From Streptomyces sp. L2 (GTDB lineage: Bacteria > Actinomycetota > Actinomycetes > Streptomycetales > Streptomycetaceae): 64,000 bases of DNA. The stretch covers positions 1,612,001 to 1,676,000 of the forward strand of contig NZ_QBDT01000001.1 of the NCBI RefSeq assembly GCF_004124325.1. Direction: 5' to 3'. Below the pieces are notes generated by a model, which was given only the letters and a program-made list of their open reading frames with translations, was not told the DNA's origin and ran no database searches. Shown here one piece after another: positions 15,002 to 23,523 of this stretch (positions are counted from its first letter, which is position 1; each line of letters starts with the position of its first letter). Position numbers and translations under genes: made by a program.

Positions 15002-17052
15002 CAGTCCTTGTTCGCCTGCGGCTCCTTCGGGCGCTCCACCGCCGGGCCGCGGCGGACCGCGCCCGGGGCGTTCCATTCCTGGCGCCTGCGGGCCCGGTTG
15101 CGGGCGCGTTCGGAGGAGGCGAGCTGGTAGGGCACGGAGGTGACCATGATGCCGGGCGTGAACAGCAGCCGGCCCTTCAGGCGCAGGGCGCTCTGGTTGT
15201 GCAGCAGGTGCTCGTACCAGTGGCCCACCACGTACTCGGGGATGATCACCGAGACCGCGTCGCGCGGGGACTCCTTGCGCAGGCTCTTGACGTACTCGAT
15301 GATCGGCCGCGTGATCTCGCGGTACGGCGAGTCCAGCACCTTCAGCGGTACGTCGATCCCGCGCCGCTCCCACTCCGCGCGCAGCGCCTTGGTCTCCGCC
15401 GCGTCGACGTTGACGGTGAGCGCCTCCAGGGTGTCCGAGCGCATCAGTTTGGCGTAGGCCAGGGCGCGCAGGGTGGGGCGGTGGATCTTGGAGATCAGGA
15501 CGACCGAGTGGACGCGGGAGGGCCGTACGGTGTCGTCGCCCGGACCGTCGGGGGCGGAGATCTCCTCGGCGACACGGTCGTAGTGCTTGCGGATCGCCGT
15601 CATCGTCGCGAAGAAGATGCACATGCCGAGCAGCGCCACCCAGGCGCCGTGGGTGAACTTCGTGACGAGGACGACGACCAGGACCAGGCCGGTGAAGAAG
15701 GCGCCGAAGGTGTTGATCGCGCGCGAGCGGAACATGTGGCGGCGCTTGGCCTGGTCCCGTTCGGTGGCCAGCAGGCGGTTCCAGTGCCGGACCATGCCGG
15801 TCTGGCTGAGCGTGAAGGAGACGAACACGCCGACGATGTAGAGCTGGATCAGCCGGGTCGACTCGGCGCCGTAGATGACCACGAGCAGCATCGCCGCGCC
15901 GGCGAGGAGCACGATGCCGTTGGAGAAGGCGAGGCGGTCGCCGCGGGTGTGCAGCTGGCGGGGCAGGTAGCGGTCCTGGGCGAGGATCGCGCCGAGCAGC
16001 GGGAAGCCGTTGTACGCCGTGTTCGCCGCGAGGAACAGGACCAGCGCGGTGGCGGCGGCGAGCAGCACGAACAGGAAGCTGCCCTTGCCGAACACCGCCT
16101 CGGCGACCTGGGAGATCACCGGGTCCTGGACGAAGCCGGAGCCGACCGGGACGCCGTGGTGGAGGAGGTCGGCCGCCGGGTTCTCCGCCATGCGGACCTT
16201 GGTCGACATGGCGAGGGCGATGATGCCGCAGAACATGGTGACGGCCAGCAGGCCCATCATCGCCAGCGTGGTCGCCGCGTTCTTCGACTTGGGCTTGCGG
16301 AAGGCCGGCACGCCGTTGGAGATGGCCTCCACACCGGTCAGCGCGGCACAGCCGGAGGAGAACGCGCGCAGCATCAGGAAGATCAGCGCGAAGCCGGCGA
16401 GGCCCTGGTGCTCGGCCTTGATGTGGAAGTCGGCGGTGGGGGCGCGCATGGTGTCGCCGAGGACCAGGCCGCGGAAGGCGCCCCACAGGATCATGATGAA
16501 GACGCCGCCGACGAACACGTACGTCGGGATCGCGAAGAGCTTGCCCGACTCCTTCACACCGCGCAGGTTCATCAGCGTCAGCAGCACGATCACGGCGACC
16601 GCGCACAGCACCTTGTGCTCGACGACGAAGGGGATCGCGGAGCCGAGGTTCTCGATGCCGGAGGCGATGGACACGGCGACGGTCAGCACGTAGTCCACGA
16701 GGAGCGCGCTGGCGACGGTCAGGCCGGCCTTGGGGCCGAGGTTGGTGGTCGCCACCTCGTAGTCGCCGCCGCCGCTGGGGTAGGCGTGGACGTTCTGCCG
16801 GTAGGAGGCGACGACGGTGAACATCAGCACGACGACCGCGACGGCGATCCAGGGGCTGAAGCTGTACGCCGACACGCCCGCCGCGGACAGGACCAGCAGG
16901 ACCTCTCCGGGCGCGTAGGCGACGGAGGAGAGCGGGTCGGAAGCGAAGACGGGGAGTGCGATGCGCTTCGACAGAAGGGTCTCGCCCAGCCTGTCACTGC
17001 GCAGTGCGCGCCCGATCAGGATCCGTTTGGGCACGTCGGTCAGTTTGGACAC
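15001..17052 (-). CDS. APC-superfamily permease, KimA (YdaO)-like, probable K+ importer
   Basis: Membrane transporter of 683 aa. The N-terminal signature ALPVFASDPLSSVAYAPGEVLLVLS is characteristic of the KimA/YdaO branch of the amino-acid-polyamine superfamily, known as high-affinity potassium importers in Firmicutes. About 12 TM helices span roughly 35-480, with a long cytoplasmic C-terminal region (about 490-683) containing VVLISKIHRPTLRALAYAKL. The GTG at 17052 begins VSKLTDVPKR; no Shine-Dalgarno is visible, but TACGAT lies 8 nt upstream, so the transcript may be leaderless. Divergent from a TrkA-domain pair. Amino-acid transport remains an alternative. Confidence 0.78.
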   Translation of the reverse strand: MSKLTDVPKRILIGRALRSDRLGETLLSKRIALPVFASDPLSSVAYAPGEVLLVLSAAGVSAYSFSPWIAVAVVVLMFTVVASYRQNVHAYPSGGGDYEVATTNLGPKAGLTVASALLVDYVLTVAVSIASGIENLGSAIPFVVEHKVLCAVAVIVLLTLMNLRGVKESGKLFAIPTYVFVGGVFIMILWGAFRGLVLGDTMRAPTADFHIKAEHQGLAGFALIFLMLRAFSSGCAALTGVEAISNGVPAFRKPKSKNAATTLAMMGLLAVTMFCGIIALAMSTKVRMAENPAADLLHHGVPVGSGFVQDPVISQVAEAVFGKGSFLFVLLAAATALVLFLAANTAYNGFPLLGAILAQDRYLPRQLHTRGDRLAFSNGIVLLAGAAMLLVVIYGAESTRLIQLYIVGVFVSFTLSQTGMVRHWNRLLATERDQAKRRHMFRSRAINTFGAFFTGLVLVVVLVTKFTHGAWVALLGMCIFFATMTAIRKHYDRVAEEISAPDGPGDDTVRPSRVHSVVLISKIHRPTLRALAYAKLMRSDTLEALTVNVDAAETKALRAEWERRGIDVPLKVLDSPYREITRPIIEYVKSLRKESPRDAVSVIIPEYVVGHWYEHLLHNQSALRLKGRLLFTPGIMVTSVPYQLASSERARNRARRRQEWNAPGAVRRGPAVERPKEPQANKD

Positions 17053-17235
17053 GAGAGAGGATCGTAAGCCTTCGAACAGGCAGCCGCCCACCCGGCTTCC
17101 CGTATCCGGGCCACGAGGTTGCGCTGTCTGCTCCGCGAGTGAAATCCGGACCGTCCGGACCTGCGGTTTCCGTGGTGGGGCCGCGGTACGTGTCTAGATG
17201 GCAAAGACCGCCTGTCCTCGCCCTCCGGAGGTCCC

Positions 17236-17382
17236 ATGCCGCCGACCGCAGAGCTGATCGGGGCCCTCCTGGCCCTCGCCGGCCTCGGAATCCTGACCCT
17301 GTGCAGCGTGCGCAGCATCACGCGCCGACGGGGCCGGCGAACCGCCGCACCGGGGTGCCCACCCCGAAGTGCCCGTGTGTAG
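17236..17382 (+). CDS. 48-aa single-pass membrane miniprotein
   Basis: A short ORF reads MPPTAELIGALLALAGL then GILTLCSV, giving one TM helix (about 6-25), followed by an Arg-rich cytoplasmic tail. CGGAGGTCCC precedes the ATG, a strong RBS, and codons are GC3-biased. It lies between the KimA-like gene and the TrkA pair, so a role in that transport system is possible but unproven. Confidence 0.55.
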   Translation: MPPTAELIGALLALAGLGILTLCSVRSITRRRGRRTAAPGCPPRSARV

Positions 17383-17462
17383 CTTTGGGCATCGGTCTGA
17401 GACCCTGAGGCTGAGCAGTCTCCTATGGACGCCAGTCTCTTATGGACACCGGAAGGACGGTC

Positions 17463-18134
17463 GTGCACATCGTCATCATGGGCTGCGGAAGAGTGGGTTC
17501 CGCTCTTGCCCAGACCCTGGAGCAACAGGGACACACGGTCGCCGTGATCGACCAGGACCCCACCGCCTTCCGCCGGCTGGGACCGGGCTTCGGCGGCCGC
17601 CGGGTCACCGGTGTCGGCTTCGACCAGGACACGCTGCGTGAGGCGGGCATCGAGGAGGCGGGCGCGTTCGCCGCCGTCTCCAGCGGTGACAACTCCAACA
17701 TCATCTCCGCGCGCGTGGCCCGCGAGATGTTCGGCGTGGAGAACGTGGCCGCCCGGATCTACGACCCGCGCCGCGCCGAGGTCTACCAGCGCCTGGGCAT
17801 TCCCACCGTGGCCACGGTGCGCTGGACCGCCGACCAGATGCTGCGCCGGCTGCTGCCCTCGGGCGCGGAGCCGCTGTGGCGCGACCCGACGGGCGGGGTG
17901 CAGCTCGCCGAGGTGCACGCCGCCGCGAACTGGGTCGGACACAAGATCAGCAAGCTGCAGGACGAGACGGGCGTGCGGGTGGCGTTCCTGACCCGGCTCG
18001 GCGAGGCGATCCTGCCCACGTCGCAGACGGTGCTGCAGGAGGGCGACCTCGTGCACGTGATGATGCGGACGGACGACGTCGAGAAGGTCGAGGCGGCGTT
18101 CGCCCAGGGCCCGGAAGAGGAGGGCGGTCACTGA
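17463..18134 (+). CDS. TrkA-N/TrkA-C (RCK) potassium-transport regulatory protein
   Basis: Cytosolic NAD-binding regulator of 223 aa. The Rossmann-type RCK_N domain (1-135) begins VHIVIMGCGRVGSALA, with DQDP at the end of strand 2; the RCK_C domain (about 140-220) contains LPTSQTVLQEGDLVHVMMR. The GTG at 17463 is preceded by GGAAGGACGG. Its TGA overlaps the ATG of the next TrkA gene (TGATG), so the two are translationally coupled. Confidence 0.88.
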   Translation: MHIVIMGCGRVGSALAQTLEQQGHTVAVIDQDPTAFRRLGPGFGGRRVTGVGFDQDTLREAGIEEAGAFAAVSSGDNSNIISARVAREMFGVENVAARIYDPRRAEVYQRLGIPTVATVRWTADQMLRRLLPSGAEPLWRDPTGGVQLAEVHAAANWVGHKISKLQDETGVRVAFLTRLGEAILPTSQTVLQEGDLVHVMMRTDDVEKVEAAFAQGPEEEGGH

Positions 18135-18808
18135 TGAGGGTCGCCATTGCCGGAGCCGGCGCCGTCGGCCGTTCGATCGCGGGCGAACTGCTGGAGAACG
18201 GCCACGAGGTCCTGCTCGTCGACAAGGCCCCGACCGCCATCTCGGTGGAGCGGGTGCCGCAGGCGGAGTGGCTGCTGGCCGACGCCTGTGAGATCACGTC
18301 CCTGGACGAGGCGGCGCTGCAGCGCTGCAACGTCGTGATCGCCGCGACCGGCGACGACAAGGTCAACCTGGTGGTCTCGCTTCTCGCCAAGACGGAGTAC
18401 GGCGTTCCGCGCGTCGTCGCCCGGGTGAACAACCCCAAGAACGAGTGGCTGTTCAACGAGTCCTGGGGCGTGGACGTGGCCGTGTCCACCCCGCGTCTGA
18501 TGTCCGCCCTGGTCGAGGAGGCGGTGAGCGTCGGCGACCTGGTCCGGCTGCTGCGCTTCAGCCACGGCGACGCCAACCTGGTCGAGCTGACCCTGCCCGA
18601 GGAGTCGGCGCTGGCGGGCACCCAGGTCGGCGAGGTGCGCTGGCCGGAGGACACCTCGCTGGTCACGATCATCCGGGGCACCCGGGTGCTGACCCCGTCC
18701 AAGGAGGACTCCCTGGAACCGGGCGACGAACTCCTCTTCGTGGCCGCGCAGGCCCGCGAGGAGCAGCTGGAGGAACTGCTGTCGGTGCGACGGGACGACG
18801 AGGCCTGA
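18134..18808 (+). CDS. Second TrkA-family (RCK) potassium-transport protein
   Basis: RCK-domain protein of 224 aa, paralogous to the preceding gene: MRVAIAGAGAVGRSIAGELL nucleotide-binding loop, VDKAP acidic end of strand 2, and a C-terminal RCK_C domain (about 145-220). Coupled by TGATG overlap and followed by a strong terminator, so the pair forms a two-gene operon. A heteromeric RCK ring gating a K+ channel or the divergent KimA-like permease is plausible; no TrkH/KtrB membrane subunit is present here. Confidence 0.88.
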   Translation: MRVAIAGAGAVGRSIAGELLENGHEVLLVDKAPTAISVERVPQAEWLLADACEITSLDEAALQRCNVVIAATGDDKVNLVVSLLAKTEYGVPRVVARVNNPKNEWLFNESWGVDVAVSTPRLMSALVEEAVSVGDLVRLLRFSHGDANLVELTLPEESALAGTQVGEVRWPEDTSLVTIIRGTRVLTPSKEDSLEPGDELLFVAAQAREEQLEELLSVRRDDEA

Positions 18809-18828
18809 CATCCGACGGTACGACGAGG

Positions 18829-18859
18829 AAGGGCGCCCCGGACAACCGGGGCGCCCTTT
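18829..18859. terminator. Strong hairpin terminator after the trkA pair
   Basis: AAGGGCGCCCCGG, loop ACAA and CCGGGGCGCCCTTT form a 13-bp perfect stem ending in Ts (plus strand). It also serves the convergent DUF3159 gene. Confidence 0.85.
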
Positions 18860-18872
18860 CACTTGCCGGCCT

Positions 18873-19634
18873 TCACTTACGGTGCCGGCCGCCAGCCTCA
18901 CCCGGAGCCGAAGCCGGAGCGGCGGCCTCCGCGGCCTCCTCCGCGGCCTCCTCCGCCTCCATCTCCGCGAACACGTCGATCGGCGCGGGCGCCTTCGCCA
19001 GGAAGATCCAGGTCAGCCAGACGGCCAGCAGGAACGGCGGGATCTTCAGGGCGACCAGCACCCAGCCGAGCTGGGTGGTGTCGGCCCACCAGTAGAGCGG
19101 GAAGAGGATCGCGCTCTTGGCAAGCAGGATCAGGCCCCAGGCCCAGCTGGCCTTCGTGTAGGCCGCCTTGCGCCCGGGGTTGCGGGTCCGCCAGGACAGG
19201 TTCTCCTTGAAGACCGGGCCGAGCATCAGCCCCAGCAGGGGAACACCGGCCACGGCGCTGACGATGTACGCCAGCGCCAGGCCCAGGGTGTAGAGCATGC
19301 CCGGCAGGTAGAAGTTCTTGGCATTGCCGGTGATCATCGCGAAGACGACACCGAAGGCCACGCCGAAGACGCCACTGAAGGCGTGCTTGACGGTGTCCCG
19401 GCGGACCAGCCGGACGGCGACCATCACCAGGGACACGATCAACGCGGCGATCGCCGACACGTGCAGGTTCTTGTCGATCGTGAAGATCGCGACGAACAGG
19501 AGGCCTGGCACGACCGTCTCGACCATGCCGCGGACCCCGCCGAACGCCTCGAACAGCGCGGCCTCGGTCACCGCCCGGGCATCGTCGGGCTGGGTCTCTT
19601 CGGTGTCTTCGGTCGGCTTGTCGAGTGACGTCAC
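18873..19634 (-). CDS. DUF3159 membrane protein
   Basis: Integral membrane protein of 253 aa with about six TM helices between residues 40 and 215. The actinobacterial DUF3159 family is recognisable from ALFEAFGGVRGMVETVVPGLLF and the later WWADTTQLGW. The tail (about 220-253) is Glu/Ala-rich, then basic. Starts 3 bp after the stop of the OB-fold gene, so the two are an operon. Function unknown. Confidence 0.82.
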   Translation of the reverse strand: MTSLDKPTEDTEETQPDDARAVTEAALFEAFGGVRGMVETVVPGLLFVAIFTIDKNLHVSAIAALIVSLVMVAVRLVRRDTVKHAFSGVFGVAFGVVFAMITGNAKNFYLPGMLYTLGLALAYIVSAVAGVPLLGLMLGPVFKENLSWRTRNPGRKAAYTKASWAWGLILLAKSAILFPLYWWADTTQLGWVLVALKIPPFLLAVWLTWIFLAKAPAPIDVFAEMEAEEAAEEAAEAAAPASAPGEAGGRHRK

Positions 19635-19637
19635 CGG

Positions 19638-20036
19638 CTACTCCCGTCCGAGGGGTCGCAGTTCGTACTTGGGGTTGAACAGCACCCGGCGGCCCCGGCT
19701 CATGGAGATCCGGCCCGATGCGATCAGCTTGCGCCCCGGTTCTATGCCCACGATGGAACGCCTGCCGAGCCACACCACGTCCAGTGCGGCGGAGCCGTCG
19801 AACAGCTCGGCCTCCAGGGCCGGCACCCCGGCACGCGGCCGCAGAGTGACCGTGCGCAAGGTACCAGTTACGGTGACGATCTGCCGGTCCCGGCAGTCAC
19901 CGATCTTGACGCAGCCCGCCGTCTCGGCGTCCTCGCGCAGCTCCTCCGACTCCAGGTCCTCCTGCGACGAGGAGAGCCGGTCGAGCATGCGCCGGAACCG
20001 GCCGGCCGGCTTTTCGGAACGAGGAACAGCACCCAT
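19638..20036 (-). CDS. OB-fold nucleic-acid-binding domain protein
   Basis: Protein of 132 aa with a basic, Ser/Glu-rich N-terminus (1-40) and an OB fold (about 48-130): IVTVTGTLRTVTLRPRAGVP, a DGSAALDVVWLGRRSI strand and RKLIASGRIS. This is the tRNA_anti/RecG-wedge-like OB type common next to DUF3159 genes in actinobacteria. Possibly binds single-stranded nucleic acid; role unknown. Confidence 0.8.
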   Translation of the reverse strand: MGAVPRSEKPAGRFRRMLDRLSSSQEDLESEELREDAETAGCVKIGDCRDRQIVTVTGTLRTVTLRPRAGVPALEAELFDGSAALDVVWLGRRSIVGIEPGRKLIASGRISMSRGRRVLFNPKYELRPLGRE

Positions 20037-20105
20037 ACAAGAAGCGTACCGGGGCCCACGGACACGACCGTAACCAGCTCACGCGCCCCTGCTCACATGC
20101 CCGCC

Positions 20106-20792
20106 CTACTTCTCGAACCGGTACCCCATCCCCGGCTCGGTGATGAAGTGCTTCGGGTGGGACGGGTCGGCCTCCAGCTTGCGGCGCAGCTGGGCCATGT
20201 ACACGCGCAGGTAGTTGGTCTCCGTGCCGTAGGACGGGCCCCAGACCTCCTGGAGGAGCTGTTTCTGGCCGACCAGCCTGCCGGTGTTGCGGACCAGCAC
20301 CTCCAGCAGGTGCCACTCGGTCGGAGTGAGCCGGAGGTCCTTGCCGGCGCGGTTGACCTTCTTCGCGGCCAGGTCGACGGTGAAGCCCGCCGTCTCCACG
20401 ACCGTCACGTCGTCCTCGCCCGGCCCGGCCGGCTCGGCCCGGCGGACCGCGGCGCGCAGCCGGGCCAGCAGTTCGTCCATGCCGAAGGGCTTGGTGACGT
20501 AGTCGTCGGCGCCCGCGTCCAGCGCCTGGACCTTCTCGTCGGAGGAGTGCCGGGCCGACAGCACCAGGATCGGCACCCGGGTCCAGCCGCGCAGTGACCT
20601 GATCACCTCGACGCCGTCCAGGTCGGGCAGGCCGAGGTCGAGGACGACCACGTCGGGGTGGCGCGAGGCGGCGAGTTCGAGGGCGGTCCGTCCGTCCGAC
20701 GCCGCGTCGACGTCGTACTTGCGTGCCTTGAGGTTGATCACGAGGGCGCGCACGATCTGCGGCTCGTCGTCGACCACGAGGACGCGGGTCAT
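20106..20792 (-). CDS. kdpE: KdpE-type response regulator (OmpR family)
   Basis: Response regulator of 228 aa. The receiver domain (1-118) begins MTRVLVVDDEPQIVRAL, with phospho-acceptor Asp in VVVLDLGLPDLDG and conserved Lys in YVTKPFG. The winged-helix output (about 130-226) has LTPTEWHLLEVLVRN and a YLRVYMAQLRRKLE recognition region. Its ATG overlaps the kdpD stop by 4 nt (ATGA). Expected to activate a Kdp ATPase operon under K+ limitation; no kdpFABC is present in this window. Confidence 0.92.
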   Translation of the reverse strand: MTRVLVVDDEPQIVRALVINLKARKYDVDAASDGRTALELAASRHPDVVVLDLGLPDLDGVEVIRSLRGWTRVPILVLSARHSSDEKVQALDAGADDYVTKPFGMDELLARLRAAVRRAEPAGPGEDDVTVVETAGFTVDLAAKKVNRAGKDLRLTPTEWHLLEVLVRNTGRLVGQKQLLQEVWGPSYGTETNYLRVYMAQLRRKLEADPSHPKHFITEPGMGYRFEK

Positions 20793-23380
20793 AGGGTCTG
20801 CCTCTCTTGTTCCACGGTGACGTCTTGTTCCACGGTGACGTCCTGTTCCTCGGTGACGTCCTGTTCCTCGGTGACGTGCTGCCGTGATCCCGCCGCCCGG
20901 AGGCTGAGGACCATGGTGAGTCCGCCGCCCGGCGTGTCCTCGGCGTTCAGTGTGCCGCCCATCGCCTCGGCGAAGCCCCGGGCGACGGCGAGGCCCAGTC
21001 CGACGCCGGCGCCGCGCGGAGCGTCCCCGTACCGCTGGAAGGGCTCGAAGATGCGGTCCTTGGCCACGTCCGGCACGCCCGGCCCCCGGTCCACGACCCG
21101 TACCTCGACGCGGTCGGCCATGGCGCTGGCTGCGACCAGGACGGGCCGCTCCCGCGGGCTGTACTTGACGGCGTTCTCCACCAGGTTGGCCACCGACCGC
21201 TCCAGCAGCCCGGGGTCGACGGCGACCATCGGAAGCGTCTCGGGCACGTCCAGCTCCACGCTGCCCTCCGGTACGCCCCCCAGGGCCATCGGCACCACCT
21301 CGTCGACGTCGATCTCGCGGATCAGCGGCGTGACGGTGCCGGTCTGCAGCCGCGACATGTCGAGCAGGTTGCCCACGAGGTGATCGAGCCGGTCGGCGCC
21401 GTCCTCGATGCCCTCCAGCAGCTCCGCCCGGTCCTCCTCCGACCAGTCCACGTCGTCGGACCGCAGCGAGGAGACGGCGGCCTTGATGCCGGCCAGCGGG
21501 GTGCGCAGATCGTGGCTGACGGCGGCCAGCAGCGCCGTACGGATCCGGTTGCCCTCGGCGAGCGCGCGAGCCCGGTCGGCCTCCTCCTGGAGGCGCCGGC
21601 GGTCCAGGGCGACGGCGGCCTGGGCGGCGAACGCGGCCAGCACCCGGCGGTCCTCGGCGGGCAGCACCCGGCCGGTCAGGGCGAGCGCCAGGTGGTCGCC
21701 GACCGGCATGTCGACGTCGGCTTCCTCCGGGCGCCGCAGCGGCGGCCCGAGTCCGGCGCGGCCCGCGCAGGTCCACGGCTCGACGTCGCTCGCCCGTTCC
21801 AGCAGGGCGGCCGACTCCATGGCGAAGGTCTCCCGGACCCGCTCCAGCAGTTCCTCCAGGCTGGTCTCGCCGCGCAGCACGTTCCCGGCGAGGAAGGAGA
21901 GGATCTCCGACTCGGCGCGCAGCCGGGCCGCCTGGTGGGTGCGCCGGGCCGCCAGGTCCACCACGGAGGCGACGGACACGCCGACGCCGACGAAGATCGA
22001 GATGGCGACGATGTTCTTCGGGTCGGCGATCGTCCAGCGGTGCAGCGGCGGCGTGTAGAAGTAGTTCAGCAGGAGCGAGCCGAAGGCGGCCGACGCCAGC
22101 GCCGGGAGGAGCCCGCCGAGCAAAGCCGCGGCGACGGTCACGGCCAGGAACAGCAGCATGTCGTTGGCGAGGCCGAGGTCCACGGTGTTCAGCAGCACCG
22201 CGAACAGGGCCGGTCCGGCCAGCCCGGTTCCCCAGCCCCAGACGATCCGGGCCCGGCCGAGCCGCGCACCCCGGGCGACGGGCAGCCCGCGGCCCTTGGC
22301 GACCTCCTCGTGGGTGACGATGTGCACATCGAGGTCGGGTCCGGAGTCCCGGGCGACCGTGGCGCCGACGCCCGGTCCGAAGACGTACTGCCAGGTCTTG
22401 CGGCGCGAGGAGCCGAGCACGATCTGGGTGGCGTTGACGCCGCGCGCGAAGTCGAGGAGGGCGGCGGGTATGTCGTCGCCGACGACGTGGTGGAAGGTGC
22501 CGCCGAGATCCTCCACCAGGGTCCGCTGGACGGCCAGTTGCTTGGGTGAGGCGGCGGTCAGGCCGTCGCTGCGCGAGATGTAGACGGCGAGCACCTCGCC
22601 GCCGGCGCCCTTCTCGGCGAGCCGCGCGGCCCGCCGGATGAGGGTGCCTCCCTCGGGGCCGCCGGTCAGGCCGACGACGATCCGCTCCCGGGAGCCCCAT
22701 ATCTTCGAGACCCGGTGCTCGCTGCGGTACTCGTTCAGGTACTCGTCGACCCGGTCGGCCACCCACAGAAGCGCCAGCTCGCGCAGGGCGGTGAGGTTGC
22801 CGGGCCGGAAGTAGTTGGACAGGGCGGCGTCGACCCGGTCCGGCTGGTAGATGTTGCCGTGGGCCATGCGGCGGCGCAGCGCCTGGGGCGACATGTCGAC
22901 CAGTTCGACGTCGTCGGCCCGCCGTACGACCTCGTCGGGCACGGTCTCCCCCTGCCGTACCCCGGTGATCGACTCCACGATGTCGCCGAGCGACTCCAGG
23001 TGCTGGATGTCGACGGTGGAGACGACGTCGATGCCGGCAGCGAGCAGTTCCTCGACGTCCTGCCAGCGCTTGGCGTTGCGGGAGCCGGGGACGTTGGTGT
23101 GGGCGAGTTCGTCCACGAGGGCGACGGCCGGGGCCCGGCGCAGCACCGCGTCGACGTCCATCTCGCCGAAGGTGGCGTCCTGGTGCGTCAGTTCCCGGCG
23201 CGGCACGACTTCCAGGCCGGGCAGCAGCGCCTCGGTACGGGGCCGGTCGTGGTGCTCGGCGACAGCCACCACGCAGTCGGTCCCGCGTTCGACGCGGCGG
23301 TGCGCCTCGGCCAGCATGGCGTAGGTCTTGCCCACGCCCGGTGCCGCCCCGAGGTGGATCCGAAGTCTGCCGCGTGCCAT
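20789..23380 (-). CDS. kdpD: KdpD osmosensitive K+ sensor histidine kinase
   Basis: Sensor kinase of 863 aa. The N-terminal KdpD domain (1-210) has APGVGKTYAML Walker-A-like and DELAHTNVPGSRNAKRW motifs; a Usp domain follows (about 230-350), then four closely spaced TM helices (about 370-480), a GAF-like domain (about 500-600), HisKA with phospho-His in SHDLRTPLAG (about 640) and an HATPase domain ending near 830. The C-terminus ends in four repeats of (T/V/E)EQDVT encoded by 18-bp DNA repeats. Translationally coupled to kdpE. Confidence 0.94.
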   Translation of the reverse strand: MARGRLRIHLGAAPGVGKTYAMLAEAHRRVERGTDCVVAVAEHHDRPRTEALLPGLEVVPRRELTHQDATFGEMDVDAVLRRAPAVALVDELAHTNVPGSRNAKRWQDVEELLAAGIDVVSTVDIQHLESLGDIVESITGVRQGETVPDEVVRRADDVELVDMSPQALRRRMAHGNIYQPDRVDAALSNYFRPGNLTALRELALLWVADRVDEYLNEYRSEHRVSKIWGSRERIVVGLTGGPEGGTLIRRAARLAEKGAGGEVLAVYISRSDGLTAASPKQLAVQRTLVEDLGGTFHHVVGDDIPAALLDFARGVNATQIVLGSSRRKTWQYVFGPGVGATVARDSGPDLDVHIVTHEEVAKGRGLPVARGARLGRARIVWGWGTGLAGPALFAVLLNTVDLGLANDMLLFLAVTVAAALLGGLLPALASAAFGSLLLNYFYTPPLHRWTIADPKNIVAISIFVGVGVSVASVVDLAARRTHQAARLRAESEILSFLAGNVLRGETSLEELLERVRETFAMESAALLERASDVEPWTCAGRAGLGPPLRRPEEADVDMPVGDHLALALTGRVLPAEDRRVLAAFAAQAAVALDRRRLQEEADRARALAEGNRIRTALLAAVSHDLRTPLAGIKAAVSSLRSDDVDWSEEDRAELLEGIEDGADRLDHLVGNLLDMSRLQTGTVTPLIREIDVDEVVPMALGGVPEGSVELDVPETLPMVAVDPGLLERSVANLVENAVKYSPRERPVLVAASAMADRVEVRVVDRGPGVPDVAKDRIFEPFQRYGDAPRGAGVGLGLAVARGFAEAMGGTLNAEDTPGGGLTMVLSLRAAGSRQHVTEEQDVTEEQDVTVEQDVTVEQERQTL
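20808..20879 (-). repeat. Four 18-bp tandem repeats at the 3' end of kdpD
   Basis: Units at 20808, 20826, 20844 and 20862, each like TGTTCCACGGTGACGTCC with one or two substitutions. In frame with kdpD, they give a six-residue acidic repeat (EEQDVT/VEQDVT). Confidence 0.9.
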
Positions 23381-23523
23381 GGCCCCATTGTCTTCCGGTG
23401 ACTGCCGCCTACGCAGCGTCGACCCTACGTCCCCGGAAGCGGGCGAAGCGGACGGGGAACCGCTCGCCGGCGGTCCTTGACGCAACCCTGACGACCCCGG
23501 GCCGTCGTCCGCCGGCCGCCGGC

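Noticed and set aside
17053..17235. c-di-AMP riboswitch upstream of the KimA-like gene
   Set aside because: The conserved ydaO blocks seen at 47985-48175 are absent, and the likely -10 is directly before the start codon.
20106..23380. Complete kdp operon
   Set aside because: Only kdpD and kdpE are present; no kdpF, A, B or C reading frame lies on either side.
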